Part shown: positions 12,446 through 13,334 of the stretch, piece by piece
Layout of the letters: each line of letters begins with the position of its first letter
Numbering within the stretch: the first letter of the stretch is position 1
NCBI GenBank assembly: GCA_900321775.1
Contig: ONXE01000037.1
Span: 1 to 13,334, forward strand
DNA from: an uncultured Bacteroidales bacterium
GTDB taxonomy: Bacteria; Bacteroidota; Bacteroidia; Bacteroidales; Paludibacteraceae
Direction of reading: 5' to 3'
Length of the DNA: 13,334 nucleotides
Made by a program: the position numbers and the translations under genes
Notes under the pieces: generated by a model
The model's database searches: none
The model's input: the letters and a program-made list of their open reading frames with translations, nothing else
Told to the model about the DNA's origin: nothing

Positions 12446-12838
12446 GGGGCTGTTTGGTTTTGACAGCAGGTAGAATGAGTATGTAAGCATGCAGAGCGCT
12501 CGTCCGCAGCTCTATAATCTCGCTGACGGAAACTTTAATTGGCGAAACTTCTTACGCTCTCGCTGCTTGATTGAAGTATAGTAGATCAGCGTATTTCGGC
12601 ACAAGGTGCTGAAACGAGACATCGCCCCGTTGCCCTCTCTTCGAGGCGTTCGGACCTGGCGGTGCAAGAATATCGGAGATAGCGTGTGTCGGCTGCGCGG
12701 CATGTGTGAAAGTTTAGCAGATAAGCCGGTGGTTGGTGGCTCGGGTCTTGCCATCGGACGAAAATGAAGGCCGGGATAAGCATGTAGAAAGCGTATGCGT
12801 TCCTTGTTTGGACGAGGGTTCGACTCCCTCCAGCTCCA
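12446..12838 (+). ncRNA. ssrA: transfer-messenger RNA (tmRNA)
   Basis: Rescues ribosomes stalled on broken mRNAs by acting first as an alanyl-tRNA and then as a short mRNA. The acceptor GGGGCTG (12446-12452) pairs with CAGCTCC (12831-12837), discriminator A12838; CCA is not encoded. The 5' end has the conserved GGTTTTGACAG; the 3' end has the T arm GAGGG-TTCGACT-CCCTC. The tag frame starts at 12541 and reads GETSYALAA then TGA (12568-12570); with the charged alanine the tag is A-GETSYALAA, of the type known from Bacteroides and Porphyromonas. Length about 393 bases. A 112-codon antisense frame (12512-12850, with SWRESNPRPN) is an artefact of the tRNA-like end. Upstream, TTG (12413-12415), 20 bases and TATCCACT (12436-12443) form only a partial promoter match. 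Confidence 0.96.
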
Positions 12839-12864
12839 CGCGTTCATCAACGAGGTCGCAAAAG

Positions 12865-12895
12865 AATGAGGCCTCCTTCAGGCTCCGGCCTCATT
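12865..12895 (+). terminator. hairpin after tmRNA
   Basis: AATGAGGCC (12865-12873) pairs perfectly with GGCCTCATT (12887-12895). There is no T run, so termination is not certain, but its position 26 bases after the tmRNA end fits a 3' processing or termination hairpin. Confidence 0.5.
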
Positions 12896-12919
12896 GAGGC
12901 GACTCGTGATGCCCGCTTT

Positions 12920-12945
12920 CCCCAAAAACCAGGGGGTTTTCGGGG
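12920..12945. other. G/C-rich hairpin with a following GGCCCC block
   Basis: CCCC (12920-12923) pairs with GGGG (12942-12945) and AAAACC (12925-12930) with GGTTTT (12935-12940) around AGGG, with one A-C mismatch. GGCCCCG follows at once. It lies between tmRNA and the next gene; it could be a second terminator or part of the next leader. Confidence 0.4.
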
Positions 12946-12956
12946 GCCCCGATTAA

Positions 12957-12987
12957 TTGTAGCGCGTAATAATAGGTGCTACCAAAT
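12957..12987 (+). promoter_or_regulatory. weak promoter candidate for the last gene
   Basis: TTG at 12957-12959, exactly 20 bases, then TACC at 12980-12983, but AAAT instead of TTTG follows. The spacing and TAnn fit; the missing TTTG makes this doubtful. Confidence 0.3.
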
Positions 12988-13002
12988 GAAACAGAATTGC
13001 GA

Positions 13003-13334
13003 ATGAAACGATATATACTACTGACGATAGTTATCTGCGTCGCATGGGTTGTGCGTGCGCAGGAGGCAACAACACTGCCGGAAGGAATGCACTTCGAGGT
13101 ACGTAATGACACCCTGTTTGTGGTATCCGAAAACGAGATGCCGCATCATGTGGTGTTCCAGCAGGCCGACCGTCCGAACATCTACCGCCGCATCTACAAC
13201 GACGAGAGTGATGATTTGATGGAGGACCACCCTGCCGACGATATCTACAAGAGCATCTGGACCAGCGCACATGTCAACCCTTATCAGTTGCCTATCGACT
13301 CCATTCAGGACTCCACTGTCATCGACTTGAAAGG
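13003..13334 (+). CDS. exported protein, probable M23-type peptidase (3' end outside window)
   Basis: ATG 13003 opens a frame that runs to the window edge (110 codons seen). It begins with a signal peptide (MKRYILLTIVICVAWVVRAQ), so the protein is exported. The visible mature part contains FEVRNDTLFVVSENEMP, a DHPADDIYKSIWTSAHVNPY segment and PIDSIQDSTVIDLKG. From memory, Bacteroidales M23 (lysostaphin-type) endopeptidases have a region like HPA-Y--IW---VNPY followed by a VIDL segment just before the catalytic domain. The catalytic HxxxD and HxH motifs would lie beyond the end of the window, so the family call is inference. Nothing earlier in this frame suggests a longer start. Confidence 0.6.
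   Translation, partial: MKRYILLTIVICVAWVVRAQEATTLPEGMHFEVRNDTLFVVSENEMPHHVVFQQADRPNIYRRIYNDESDDLMEDHPADDIYKSIWTSAHVNPYQLPIDSIQDSTVIDLK

Noticed and set aside
12512..12850. 112-codon minus-strand frame with SWRESNPRPN
   Set aside because: It is antisense to tmRNA; this peptide pattern is a well-known artefact of translating the reverse strand of tRNA-like 3' ends.

Overview
This window is chromosomal DNA of a member of the Bacteroidales (phylum Bacteroidota), probably a gut Bacteroidaceae/Prevotellaceae-type organism. The reasons are the many promoters of the form TTG-N20-TAnnTTTG, the absence of Shine-Dalgarno sequences before start codons, several Bacteroidota-type proteins (DUF4954 hexapeptide protein, MKK-type signal peptides), and a tmRNA tag ending in SYALAA. 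No transposase, integrase, phage gene or CRISPR array is visible, so this is mostly core chromosome with small-RNA-rich intergenic regions.

Layout. (1) 1-930: no confident complete gene. The minus strand carries a strong promoter (537-567), a heavily folded RNA region (about 532 to 107) with a long 6S-like hairpin and GAAA- and UUCG-capped stems, and the first codons of an exported protein that leaves the window. Two short-period repeat arrays follow. (2) 932-3283: glf (UDP-galactopyranose mutase) and a GH53 endo-beta-1,4-galactanase lipoprotein, 12 bases apart and probably one operon. (3) 3379-5132: tRNA-Arg(ACG) with promoter and terminator, a small PspC-domain membrane protein on the minus strand, and a divergent CapA-type exported protein with a low-complexity insertion. 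(4) 5133-7175: a candidate minus-strand small RNA, then pckA with its own promoter and terminator. (5) 7223-10466: DUF4954 left-handed beta-helix protein converging on miaB. (6) 10476-11798: back-to-back promoters, one for miaB and one for a short terminated RNA that leads into a 41-residue protein, greA and a HIT-family protein. (7) 11797-13334: DUF2147 exported protein (minus), tmRNA (ssrA), and the start of an exported protein resembling Bacteroidales M23 peptidases.

Functionally this is a mixture of housekeeping genes: RNA quality control (tmRNA, MiaB, GreA, tRNA-Arg), central metabolism (PckA) and envelope or polysaccharide genes (Glf, GH53, CapA-like, DUF2147, M23-like). The less ordinary content is in the intergenic DNA: a complex structured RNA, two candidate small RNAs that share 5' sequence blocks and could pair with start codons reading ATGAAAAA, a terminated leader before greA, and five arrays of 7- or 8-base repeats. 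All identifications come from reading the sequence and family knowledge; no database search was run.
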